NCBI GenBank assembly: GCA_021209875.1
Contig: JAGYVD010000006.1
Coordinates: forward strand, 3,286,001 to 3,350,000
Source: Rosellinia necatrix
Lineage: Eukaryota > Ascomycota > Sordariomycetes > Xylariales > Xylariaceae
DNA: 64,000 nt
Direction of reading: 5' to 3'
Part shown: one piece after another, positions 1 to 11,500 of the stretch
How positions within the stretch are numbered: position 1 is the stretch's first letter
How the letters are laid out: each line of letters starts with the position of its first letter
Notes under the pieces: model-generated
Database searches by the model: none
What the model saw: the letters and a program-made list of their open reading frames with translations, nothing else
Told to the model about the DNA's origin: nothing
Translations under genes and position numbers: made by a program

Positions 1-680
1 ATAGTGGTAGTTCAAAGGCATTATGCTATCTTAAAGATACAATCCAGTAGCGGATCCCGTGTTCTTTTAGCCTTAAATTTACAATATATCATCAATCATG
101 GTATAGAAGATGAATGAGGATTTGAGTGCCCACCCATCATTCGTAGTTCAATGAATACTAAGATCGCCTGCTCCGGACTACGGTGGGATCGAGGGGCATA
201 TCAGACTAAATTGGTCATTCCAATAACCTCAACAATTGAAAACACTAGTTTAAAAAATTATAAACGTTCGATCTTAGTATAATTAGCCCGAAGACATTCT
301 ATCATATTTTCGTTTGTTAATAATATTGTTTTGTTAATAAACCGTTTTGAATGAAAATGTAGGCTAACTATAACTAATTCTACACGATTTTAAATTCATA
401 TCTGGTGGCTAATCTCCGGCTACCAGCTGAAGCAATGTAATGTTATCCAGAGCATCCAGTGCTGTTCGTTATTATGTTTCCTCAGTAGTGTCTACATCCT
501 CTAGTTAGTCATGATAGCCTACATCTGCCAATATGTATTCGGAGTCTGGTGCATGCAAATCCGTCGATGGTCTATCACCAGTTTTACCCCCTAATGCACA
601 TCTGACTGACTTCCCATTTCATAGGTATCGCACCCGGGGCGTGTTCGAAAGAGATAGAGACTAACTACTTCTCCAGACAA
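1..680. other. Intergenic, no gene seen
   Basis: Moderately AT-rich sequence with stop codons in all frames and no recognisable coding segment. I see no tRNA, repeat array or transposon end here. Confidence 0.6.
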
Positions 681-683
681 AGT

Positions 684-1260
684 TCAAGCCCGTATTCTCA
701 TCGAAGACGAGGCTCGATGGCAAGCTCCATCCAGACGATCTGCAGGTTTGAGGAACATCACCTCGAAGCGTCTGGTCGAAATCATGAGCCGCCTAGCAGC
801 CTCGCATGTAAAGGTTATGAAAAGTATTGATTGGGACAATGGCCAGAAGAACGTGCATCCCCTACACGGCAACATTAGCCAAAGACATGGCCTCGTTGCA
901 TTGCATCCTGACGAGGACTCTACCGGGAGGGACAGTTTATATGCTCATGACTCTAGTTTTTGTCAGCGATAAGGATCAGCTCGGCAAAGCGTTTCAGGAG
1001 ATGGATCCTAGGACCGGATTAGGCCGGGACAGGTGCGTCCATATGAAGCCCAAACGGCTTACAACAGCATTCTATATGACGTTGAATTCTTCGAATCCAA
1101 ACTCGGCAAGATGGCTGGCTGCGACGAATACGTGACGTGTTTCTGCGCTTGCCTCTGAGCGGTATGGGACTACTCAGTTCGGATTCGGCCCTGGCCACAA
1201 CATTGCTGAGCGCAGCAATGTCATCACTGCGATTCACGATAAACTGCATGAGCACAAGCC
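684..1260 (+). pseudogene. Decayed VPS54-like C-terminal fragment
   Basis: Pieces in different plus-strand frames line up in an order that resembles the C-terminal region of fungal Vps54, the GARP-complex tethering subunit at the trans-Golgi. At about 768-840 the pieces read KRLVEIMSRLAASHVKVMKS then IDWDN. At about 860-1010, one frame over, they continue with a 'LAKDMASLHCILTRTLP' type segment and 'DKDQLGKAFQEMD'. At about 1060-1125, in a third frame, comes 'YNSILYDVEFFESKLGKMAG'. The frame changes and in-frame stops mean it cannot encode Vps54 as it stands. No N-terminal part is present, so this is a fragment. The family call rests on remembered family resemblance only. A cryptic multi-intron gene is less likely, because the frame changes lack good splice signals. 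Confidence 0.4.
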
Positions 1261-1395
1261 CTTTGTTGGATATGCAAAAGCCAAAACGAGTTTTGCGGCC
1301 AACGCAATACCAGAATACCCTGGCCCAGATCGGACGGCCTCAGCGCTGAAGTATTTGCGATGTGAACTTTAGGCAGGCCGACCCTATATAGCTCA

Positions 1396-2349
1396 ACAGA
1401 GTGCTTGTGAGTGCTGCGCAACGCTGTACTGCGCAACGCTATATTGACGCAGTACATAAGAGAATGGTCGAGAAAGTGTTGCAAGTTGGCCTCTACAGCG
1501 AGCACGCGGAAGGCATCGAGAAGCATGGATTTGGCGGCTGCGAAGTCGTCGTGCAGCAGGACCGAGGTGCCCAATGACGCCGAGCGAAGCATCGAGTTCG
1601 ACTATGCCTGGTTCCCCTCCGCCAGCTATCGCCTTGACTTGGGTGACGTTCTATTGCAGCTCACTTATCCACGGAATGTTGGTAAGACGCACTGCCACTG
1701 CCTTTCCTGTCCCTCACGTCCCGCTGACAGCGCCCCGACCAACAGTTGCTCATTCGGCTCGCTGCCGTCTCTGCGCTCACACCACTCGATCTCGAGAGCC
1801 AGCAGCTCCTCGCTGCTCACATCAAGGAACACCCAGGTCCCCAGCACGACGAGATGTGTCTGGGCATCCATACCATCACGACAGAACTTGCTCGTGAAAT
1901 TGCCTACTGTCTGGTCACGCGCAACAAACCCGAAAAGAGTTGCGACGTCCTCGACTCCTTTTTCGGCCATCCCGTGCCCCTACCTGATCCTACCGCATCG
2001 CCACATACCATATGCAGCGCATTTACAGATCTTCGTCCTCGTGCAGTAGATTCGGGGCAGACTACGCGAAGACTGTCCCGGGCCGGACCGAGGGCTGGCG
2101 GCCGAGTTCTTGCTTGACTCTCCTGCCATGGTTGTGCGATCCGTCTGCTGCAGAGCTGAGATCGCGTCGCAGCGCAGAGAATCGGGCAGAAGAGAATGGT
2201 GGCTCACAGCAATGAATCTCTATGACGCCTTCCTCGCCGACCAGGAGCCGACTTCGTACCTAGATAGAGTCTACGCCTATGACTTGAATCATGATCGGTC
2301 AAAATGGAGTCTGGAGACAAACTCGGACGAGGTAATGAGAATAGCTTGA
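1396..2349 (+). pseudogene. Unidentified coding remnant
   Basis: Several stretches read like real protein but lie in different frames: about 1590-1680 (FDYAWFPSASYRLDLGDVLL), 1746-1990 (open segment with SALTPLDLESQQLLAAHIKE) and 2205-2347 (ending in a stop after SLETNSDEVMRIA). Between the first two, 1681-1741 looks like an intron (GTAAGA donor, CAG acceptor). A large intact reading frame cannot be assembled, so I treat it as a broken or mis-joined gene. I do not recognise the family. It may be unrelated to the VPS54-like piece just upstream. Confidence 0.35.
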
Positions 2350-2503
2350 TGTTATGGTAAAATGCTATTAATATACACTTTAAAATATAACGGTATGAAC
2401 ACGAAAACACCAAAACCATGGCGGTACTTCGCTCGACACATATCTGCCACATTCTACATATCCTGGATGAAAATCCATTTGCGCGATATTATTGTTTACG
2501 AAT

Positions 2504-5500
2504 TCACGACGCTGATACGTAATAATGTACCAAAACCCACAGTGCGTCGAGGGACACCCTTTTCCCGTCCGGATTCGGAACGGTGACGGTCCAATTCTGC
2601 TTCAACTCCTTCCCCGTGGGTTTTGCTTCGAACACTATGCAGCCATCGCTGAGGCCTTGGTCCTGCTTCGTCCAACCGAGGCCTTCATATTCCCCGATCG
2701 TCATCTTGCCAAGATCCAGGTCTTCGGTCGCTGGAAACACGATAACCGAGATACTGTCCACCATGATTTTACGCCGCTGCGTCCAGAAGGGCAGCCTATC
2801 CGGCATGTCCTGCAAGTGCAAGCGTCCTTCTTTACCCCTCCGGATTTCTGATTGAAAGGTGGCCCAGGTCGATGTGTAATCACTGGGGATGCTTACCAGC
2901 ATGGACAATGCGGTCGATGACTGCTGTTTGATCACATCCATCACCGACTTGCTCGCGGCGTTCCCGAACAGAGAGCCCCCGTCCAGAGCTGTGTATCTCA
3001 GCTGCAACACGACGTCACTGATGGTGCGGTACTCAAACTGTCGTAGATCCGGGGGCAGCCCGATCTGCCAGGTGGAAATGGCGCCGGCGCCTTCAAATGG
3101 GGAGTACCGGTTGCCCACGAAGCCGAAGGAGAACGAGCCTTGAGCCGACCTGTCGTTGGGTGCGGGCGAGCCGATGGCGATGGCGTCGATGGGTATGCTA
3201 TCTGTCCGGAAGCGGAGATCACCCTCCATCTTTTCGGGGTATGGTAAGGAAATGTCTGTGCTAATGCGGTACGTGTGCTGGCATAGCCGTAGGGTGCAAT
3301 TGAGGCTGGTGTAAGGCCCTACGATGCACGGGATGGTGAGCGAAACAGAATTGATGCGTCGGCAATAGTGTCCGGGGAAGTCCATGTCGAACAGAGACTA
3401 TATAAGCGTTAGCAGCGCGGACTTACTATGGGATGCCGTACAACAAAAAAAAAAAAAAAACTAGAGAAAGAAGTGTAATCGAGCAAATTACCTCGGGCAA
3501 GGAGAACTTTGTCTGTCCAGTTTCTCGCAACTCCACCAACGCCCACGGATCCAGCTGGCGTAGGGAAATGTTCTTGACAATCTCAAAGTCATGACTTTTC
3601 TTGTTGCGGAATGCCAGATCCATCTTCTTCAGATCAAGCCACATATTTTCCGCCGACAGCAACCCATCCCGCGCACCATCCCAGTATCCCGCACTATTCA
3701 AGAATTGGCTGCTATCAGTAGGGTTCTCGAAGAAGTACGCCCGCTGCGCCTGTCTGACAAGCGCGGTAGTGAGCGAGTAGCCGCGCTGGAAGAGCATGCC
3801 GTACTGCTTGTCCATCCAGGCGTAGAGCTCCACGCTGGTGTACTTGGACCGCAGCCACGCCTCCATCTCCGCGGCGGCGTCCAGCTGCTGCTGCTGCTGC
3901 CGGATATCTTTCTCGCAGGCCGCCACCCGCGCCCTCGCGCCCGCGAGCATGCGGTCGACGACCTTGATTTCGCGGCCCGCCTGGTTCGCCCGCTCACGGC
4001 GCTCCTGCAGCTGGTTCTCGAAACGGCCCACCATGTTGGACATGCGGCTCTTGTCCGAGGAGCCCTGTGCCCGGTTCATCGCCTCGCCCACGCCTATGCG
4101 CATCGCGCGGGCGATTATGGCCGGCCCGCATTCGACCGTGGTGCCCACTCCCAGGGGCTCGAAGTTCAAGGAGATGGCCGGGAGCGCGTCGAATATGCGG
4201 GCAAGCTGTTCCAGCTCGTTCCCGGCCTCGCTGTACTGGATGGACTGGATCGCGCTTACCATCTCGCCTTTTTCCGTGGCGCTTATGCGCAGTCCGTCTG
4301 CGGTGGGCTTGCCGGTCGACTGTGGAATTTCCTTCCACCCGGAATCGCCGTCGAGGGGCGGCATTTGGTCACCCGTCAGAGCGAGGCAGAAGGCGAGTCG
4401 AGCTATCTGGGAGCGGCGGCTCTCCTCCAGGACCGCGATCGCTGCTAGGGCCTCTTCTTTCTGTGCTCGCTTCGTCTCCATGACGAGACCAACCATAGCA
4501 GTATTATGCTTCGCGCTCAGGGCTGCCAGGGCCTCGGTATCTTTCTTCTCCTTCACAGCCAGGACTCGTGCTTCCATCTCCTTCAATTCCCGACAGAGCT
4601 CCAACGCCTGCTCTAGAAGATATACAAAGCGGCTTCTGGGCATCGGACTGCTTAGATCGCCTGTCACCGCCGAAGGCGACAAGCCTGCGGCCTTCGCGCG
4701 TAGCAGCGCATCGGGGTCGATCGCGGGTTCAAACAGGGCCAGGTTCTGCTTGTGACCGTCTATGTCGAGCGAGTTGCGGCACTTATAGAGCCTGTCGTTC
4801 AGAAGCGCCCGCAGCCCGGCGACCTGGGGATTGGCCGGGATACAAAAGTAGGCGGTGTTGATAAACGGGATCAGTTTCTTGGGGTCCCCAGAATCCCAAC
4901 GGAACGGCAACTCTAGCTCCAGGTCTACTGAAAAGTTTGAAAAGTCACCAACTTTACCGCCTATGAGCTTTTTGTAGGACCACACCTTCCTCTTTCCCAA
5001 TTGGGGGGTGTTCACAGGCTGCGGTCCAAAGAGATGTTCAGCTTCGATGTATCTTTGAATTGCCAGCGGTATGGTCTCGAGCGTGTTTTGCCGAAATAGC
5101 TCGTCTCCCAGTGCGATGAGAATCTCGATGTATTTCAGCACGACCCGTTTCATGTATGCCGCAGGCCACTCGCGGGCCACGGCATGCACGCTTGCCTTGG
5201 GGTCCGGCATGACCCCGGGATGCTTCAACACAATCCCCAGGGTCTGAAAGGGGATAAACTTCCAGCACTTCATAAAGTCTGCGTCTACTCCTGCGGCGGC
5301 AGGGTCGAAGAGGAATCGAGCAGCGCTTAGGGCAAGTTCGTATTGTTGCGTAGAGAGAAACCGTTCCATGATGAGGCTGATGGCGTGCACACCAACCTCC
5401 CAGGTATAGAGTGAGAAAGGGTTTGCTAGCTCGTGCGGGAACATTCGGTCACGCTTCCCAAACACATCGTCGAACAAATTTATGTCTATGCTAGAGAGCT

Positions 5501-8021
5501 TACTGTAGAGTTCATCCGTGCCACGAGTCGCGGCACGGGCTAACGAGGATGAAACCAAGTTGGAGAATTTCCCAAGGCCCCACAAGCTATCATAATAAAT
5601 GAAGCATTGGGAATCGCCATCTCGCAATATAACATCAAGCACATTGCCACACACTGAACTGTGAGGGTATCCAGAGGGGTCTAATGTGAATACGTTGTCC
5701 GCTTCGTGTTCCGGGGTGGGTGATCTGGCCGGTAGTTCTAGCTGCCCGTTGGCCGGAACAAGGAAGTTTCCGTCTTCAGCATCCGTTACCGGCCAGACCA
5801 ACTTTGTGAAATTCGTTGGAACGGCTTCGCCCACAGACCAATCTCTCTGGCGTACTAGGACGAGGCCCTCGCCTCTCCAGCTAAACGCCCCCCAACTCCT
5901 GTAATGGAATCGATAATATTTTTTTTGGTGTTTTCCGTACAGATCTTCCTCTTCCCGGATTGGGCAGCTGGGGTTGAGAGGGCCATACCACGTTTGCACC
6001 GCTATACCCTTCCATGAGGAATCGTCCGGGAAGAAAAACGTTTGAATACCTGGTAATTTTGCTTCCAGCTTCTTGCATATTTCTTCTTTTTGCTTTTCTA
6101 CTTCTTTGTCATCCGTCTCCGTGGGCTGGTAGTCATTTACTTCGCCGTTGATTAGGAGCACGTCAGGACAGAGCTTCTTTGGCGTCCACTTTCCGTTGCG
6201 ATACTCGGTCCATCCCATCCGCAATTGCCATTGCTTCATTATGGTGGACTTGGACACCGGCTCGTCAGCCATCTCCGTCGGCTTCTTTTTTTTCGATTCG
6301 TCGTCAAAGAGATCGACCAGCGTGAACTGTGGGAGAAACAAGATCAAGCGGCCGTCGAGGACTCTAGGTATCATGTAGCAGCCTGAGCCGGTATACTTGT
6401 TGAACTTGTTGAATGAATCATCGATGGGCTGATCGGCGCGCTTGTTGGGTGCGTCGTCAGTGAGCTCATGTGATTGGATTTCTACCGACAGCCTTTCCCA
6501 CGGCTTCCAGTAAGTCATCGACTTGTTCCGGTAAGTCATTGACTTGTCCTCATTCGTAACGATATCGAGCGAGCGGTAATAGTATTTCCATGGGCTTGTT
6601 CGCGTGCGGCCGAAGAGGTGCAGCCGCGAAGTTTTGCCATCTTCCTCCTTGCCCCAGACGTACCCCTGGACCTCAAGATTCCCCACCTCGTGCATAGCGA
6701 AGACATAATCTCGAATGACTCCCGCCATTGAATCCTCGGTCACCTTTCCTTGCGTGATAGCCGCCTCGAGGTCGCGGAATTGATCGGTCTTGTCGTCGCG
6801 CAGAGTTGGGTCGATCCATGACTCAGGGTACATGAAAGTTTTTCGGTTTGCTTCCCACAGTCGATATCTTCCCAGGTACTCGTAATCACCGCGACTTATG
6901 GCGCTGCTTGGGATGCCAAATCGTTGCTCTAAGCCTAAAATGCAGCGCTGCATGAATGTCTGGATCGTCGAGATTGCTTGTTTAAGCCTGGAGGTGCGCA
7001 GCGATGACCCCATTTGGACATCAATCAGTAGGTACTCGCAGAGGGCGCCGGGGTCGTGTATATCCAGTTTACGGATGTATTCTTGTTGCAGGAGGTATTG
7101 TACGAGCGCCGTTCGCCTGTTTGCTCTTAGCCTCTCGTCAGATTCAGCAAAGGGCTGGCTCAAGCTTGCTCCATGGGATGCTAAAGCAAGTCGAAGCCGA
7201 TTTGCATCCTCAAAATCCTTGTCGGCAGCCTTGCCATGCACTCCGACTCCAAGTGTCTGGGGCAAAGCCGGATCCGCAAGGGAGAAGAGGAGTTCTGGAA
7301 ATAACCCCTCGAGGCGCAGTCTCGACATAAACCCCATAACATCTCGCAGCTGGCATAGTGAAGGAAAGTGTTTAAAAGTCTCGACCAACTGGCTTCCAGT
7401 CAGAGCAGGGAGGTATTTAGCCTTTAGGACCGCATCAATTACGGCTCCGGGCCAGCCAGTGGTCCGGACAAGCAGAGTAACCAACTCTTCAATAGTGCCA
7501 CACTCGTTCAGAGACTTGTAGAAGTTTGTGAGTGGCGATATGGCGTCTTTCCCCCCCGGCTTGGGGAGAGAGTTTCGCAGGTCTGCGTAAGCGCTAACAA
7601 GCTTGATGTTTTCAAAGCTAAGAGTTGTAAGGTTGAATCCATGCAAGCTTTGAAAGTATTCGATCTCCTCGCGTTGAAGTTTGCATAAAGACACGGGAAT
7701 GGCCACCCTTCTGAGTTTTACTAGGACCTCCAAGACCTGCTTTACCGAGCGCTGGGCAACCAACGTGGGCGAAAGGGGGGAGGCCGGCGTGCCCTTACCA
7801 GCTCTGAAAGACAGGTCCTTTATAGCGCTTTTCGATAGCTGTAGAGAATACAACTCATTGCCCGCCAGCCTCAGATTTTCATTGGAAGCCCACGCGTTGG
7901 GAGCACCCGCATTGTTACGCACCTGGATAAAAGAAACAGGGAATCCGTTCAAAAACATTATTGGTTTCGCGTATGAAGTGCTGGTAAAGGTATACAAATC
8001 CGTACCCAAAGGCAGAAAATA
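2504..8021 (-). pseudogene. TcA-like protein, C-terminal fragment (split by transposon)
   Basis: This is the downstream part of a very large TcA-family protein (insecticidal toxin complex A component, TcdA-like). Coding runs 8021-3492 and 3397-2504, separated by a 94-bp intron (GTAATT donor, GCTAAC branch, TATATAG acceptor). It totals about 1,807 residues without an internal stop. Family features are a PA14-like start, a neuraminidase-like segment around residues 390-500 (near 6600-6850), a Tc receptor/TcB-binding-like segment around residue 1270 (near 4150) and the conserved DFPGHY block just after the intron. In bacteria such proteins form the pentameric pore and translocation channel; the role of fungal homologues is not established. 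The fragment has no native start: its open frame runs into the transposon end at 8022, and the first in-frame ATG is at 7958. Its missing front half lies at 18121-21624 in compatible codon phase. Confidence 0.85.
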
Positions 8022-8063
8022 AGCTAACCACACAGGCCACAGGCAACACCCTCACGGGCCACT
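8022..8063 (+). repeat. Left terminal inverted repeat (42 bp)
   Basis: Begins AGCTAACCACACAGGCCAC and pairs with 18080-18121 in inverted orientation at 37 of 42 positions. All five differences are C/T or A/G transitions. It immediately follows the TA duplication at 8020-8021. It is GC-rich next to an AT-rich interior, so it has largely escaped the mutation seen inside. Confidence 0.9.
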
Positions 8064-8401
8064 TAACGCCACCTTATTAACACGTTAACGCGTACCCTAG
8101 CAATTTTATCTAACTTATTAATTTATTTTTAATTTTTATCTAATATTTAATTTATTAGTATTATTAAAATTACCTGTTTTTTTTTTTTTAACGATGCTAG
8201 CTTTATTTTAAAAAATATATATAAAAGCTATAATTTATAACGTTTAATTTAGTATATCTGTTTATAAAACAGCATTTAAATAAAACGTATAACATATTTA
8301 TTTATAACGCTGTTTTTAAAATATTTTAACTTAAAAAAAAACTAATAAAAGTTTTTAAGCTTTATTATTATATTTAAAATATTAATTAATTATTTAATAT
8401 A

Positions 8402-8590
8402 TTTAGTATAGTTTATTAAAAGTAGTGTGGTATTAAGTCTGTAAAAGTATAATGTAGATTAGATGGAGGCTTTTAGTCCTGCAAGGACCAGAAGCTTTTT
8501 AAGCTAGGTTATTTTATTTAAGCTATATAATTTTTATTTAGCTAGCTCTGCTAGCTAAATAAAAAACCTTTTTTTTTTTTAACTATGTTA
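8402..8590. repeat. 5' LTR (189 bp, RIP-altered)
   Basis: Direct repeat of 16381-16569 at a constant offset of 7,979 bp. The best-kept core includes AGAAGCTTTTTAAGCTAGGT. It contains a perfect inverted repeat with 16-bp arms (8531-8546 and 8550-8565, loop TCT). A second, imperfect inverted repeat lies near 8470-8495. Compared with its partner it has lost C (to T) more than G. The exact ends and the 4-6 bp target duplication cannot be fixed in such AT-rich DNA. Confidence 0.8.
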
Positions 8591-11500
8591 AGTGCTGGGG
8601 CTATAATAAAGCGTTATTGTTTTTAATAACTATATAACTTTTTTTTTATTGTTTATAAGGTTAGCTATAGTTTTTTTTTAATTTTTTTAGCCGAGGTTTA
8701 TTTTTTTTTTAATTCTAGTATTTTTTAATTAATTTTTTAGTATTACGTAGTTGTTACTCCGATTTTTATTAATTATTTTTATAACTATATTTTTTTTATT
8801 TAATAAAATAATTAAATCTGTTTTTAATATAGTTTATTTAATGTTTAAAAATTATTTTAATTTTAAATAAATTATTTTTTTTTAAGTTTTACTTTTTAAA
8901 TATTAGGCCTAATGCCGGTATTTTTTAATAAAAAAATTTTTGCTTATATTTTTAAATAATAAATATACGACTAAAATAATAAAATAAATATTAAAAGTTT
9001 TTAGCAATTTTAATTTATAAACTAATTTATTAATTTTTTTTAATTTTTATAGTTTTACCTGTTATTAAAAATATTTTTTAACAGCTTTTTAAAAAATAAT
9101 ATTTTAAATAAAGTTTTAAATATATTTTATTTTTATATTAAATTTTATTAATTTATGCTTATTGTTATAATATTATTTAATATATGCTATTATAAAATTT
9201 ATAGCTAATTTTATATTTTTATAAAAATATTTTTATATAAATTAGATATTTTTAATAATTATATTTATTTTTATATTAGCAAAAACTTTATTTAGTTTAA
9301 ATAGCTAAAATTTAAAAAGCTGTTTATAAGCTAATAACTTAATAAGTTTTAAATATGCTTTATTTAAGTTTTACTGCAAAAATAATAATATATTTATTTA
9401 TTTATAGTCTAAATATATATATATATAATATTAAATAATAATTTCTATAGTTTAATTTTTCGTGTAAATAATTTATTATTTTATAAATAATAAAAATTAT
9501 TATTAAAAGTTTTGCTTTTATAGCTTTTTAAAGCTTTGTTTAAAATTTAAAAATAAACTTGCGATTTTAATTAAAAATAATGCTATTTAATATGTTTTAA
9601 TTAAATAATAAAAATTATTTAGCTAATATTTTTGCTTAATTTTTAATAAAATATTTTTATTATTAAATATAAATAATAAACGTTTTAATATAATATATAT
9701 TATTATTATTAATATATTATAATAGTTAAATTTTTTAATTGCTATAATATAGCTAAAAATAATATTTTAAATAAGCTTATAATAAAATTTATTACGATTG
9801 TTTTTATAAGTTTAATATTTTTAATTAAATAAATTAATAATTATTATATAGCTTTTTTTATTAATACTATATAATTTATATCTGTTATAATAATTTAAAT
9901 ATATTTTTATTTTATAAGTTTTTAATTTAATTATATAAAGCTTTAATTTTTTATTATATACTGTTTATTAAAATAATATTTATTATTATATGTTATTATT
10001 AAAAATTTAATTATTTGTTTTTAAATATATATAATTTATGCTTATTTTTTAATTAACGTTATATAATAAATTATTTATAATTATAAAAAATATTTAAGCT
10101 TAAAAAATTTACAACGTTTTTATTGTTTTTATAGATCGTTTTAGAACTTTTAATATTTAAAATTTTTAATATAATCTGTTATAATTTTAGCTTTTATTAT
10201 TTTTTTATTATTAATTCTAAATATATTATTTATATGTTGTTTAATACTAGTTTTTATTTATTTAAACTATTTTTTTTAATATTTATTAAGTTAATAATGT
10301 TTTTAATCGATTAAATACGTTTAAAACAAAATTTAGCCTGTTTAATATATAATATATTTATAATTTATATTATAATAAATATATAAACATGTTAATTAAA
10401 TATTTATTTATATAATTTATAAATTTATTATTAAGCTTAATTTAATTTAATATATTTTTATTATTAAATAATTAATAAAAAACTATTAAATTGATTAAAA
10501 CTTTAATTATAATTTATAAGCGTTAATATATTTAAACTATACAAGCTATTTTTAGTTTAAAAATTTATATTTTATTTTTAGTTATAATATATAACAACTT
10601 AAAAATATTATTAATAATATTTATATATTTAAAATTATTAATCCTAGTTTTTATATATATTTATTTTTAATATAAAACAATATTATTTTAAAGCTTTTTT
10701 TAACAAGCTATTTATTTATATATATAATATTTTTATAAGATTATAATAATAAAATATAATATATAAACAAATTAAGTTTTAAAAAGCTTTAAATAATTTT
10801 ATTTTAGTTATAGTTAATTTAAAATATATAAACTAATAATATATTTAATATTTGCTATAATTATTAACTTTATATTATTTTATTTTATATTTTTATTAAA
10901 TAATTTTGTTTTATGTTTTTATAAAAGTTCTGCAACTTTAATATAATATAGCAACAATATATAAAAAATCCTGTACTTTGTAAATATTGCTTTAAAACTT
11001 TTAATTAATTTAAAAATCTAAAGTTTTTAAATACTATTAGCTGTTTTTTATTATTAATATATTTAAAACGTTTATTTAAAAGCTTAAAATTCTATAAAAA
11101 ATATATAATAAAAATCTTTTTTATTAAACAGTATAAAAATATTATATAAATAAGTTAAATAGTTTGTTTCAATATTTAAAAAATAATAATATTATTAATA
11201 AAAGCTTTATAATAATACTTGTAAAAATAAAGCAATTTATTTATAAAACGTTAAACATATATAAATATATTATAAAATTTTATTAAAGCTATTATTAATT
11301 GCTTTAGTTTTTAAAAACTTATTATTATAAATCGGTTTTAATAGTTAAAATAAACTATAAATTAATAAAAAATGCGGTTATATTTATTATAGTTAAATAT
11401 TTCTTTTTTAATTAACACGATAACTATAAATTATAATAATAATAAATAGTTGTTTAAAACAGCAACTTTATTTAAAACTTTTAAATTAACTATTAAACAT

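Noticed and set aside
3591..4755. Two plus-strand frames of about 285-305 codons opposite the TcA-like exon
   Set aside because: Shadow frames of the GC-rich minus-strand coding sequence; the minus strand carries the recognisable family.
8033..8033. Apparent start codon of the downstream TcA-like frame
   Set aside because: It is GTG within the transposon inverted repeat, not a eukaryotic start; native coding sequence begins at 8021.
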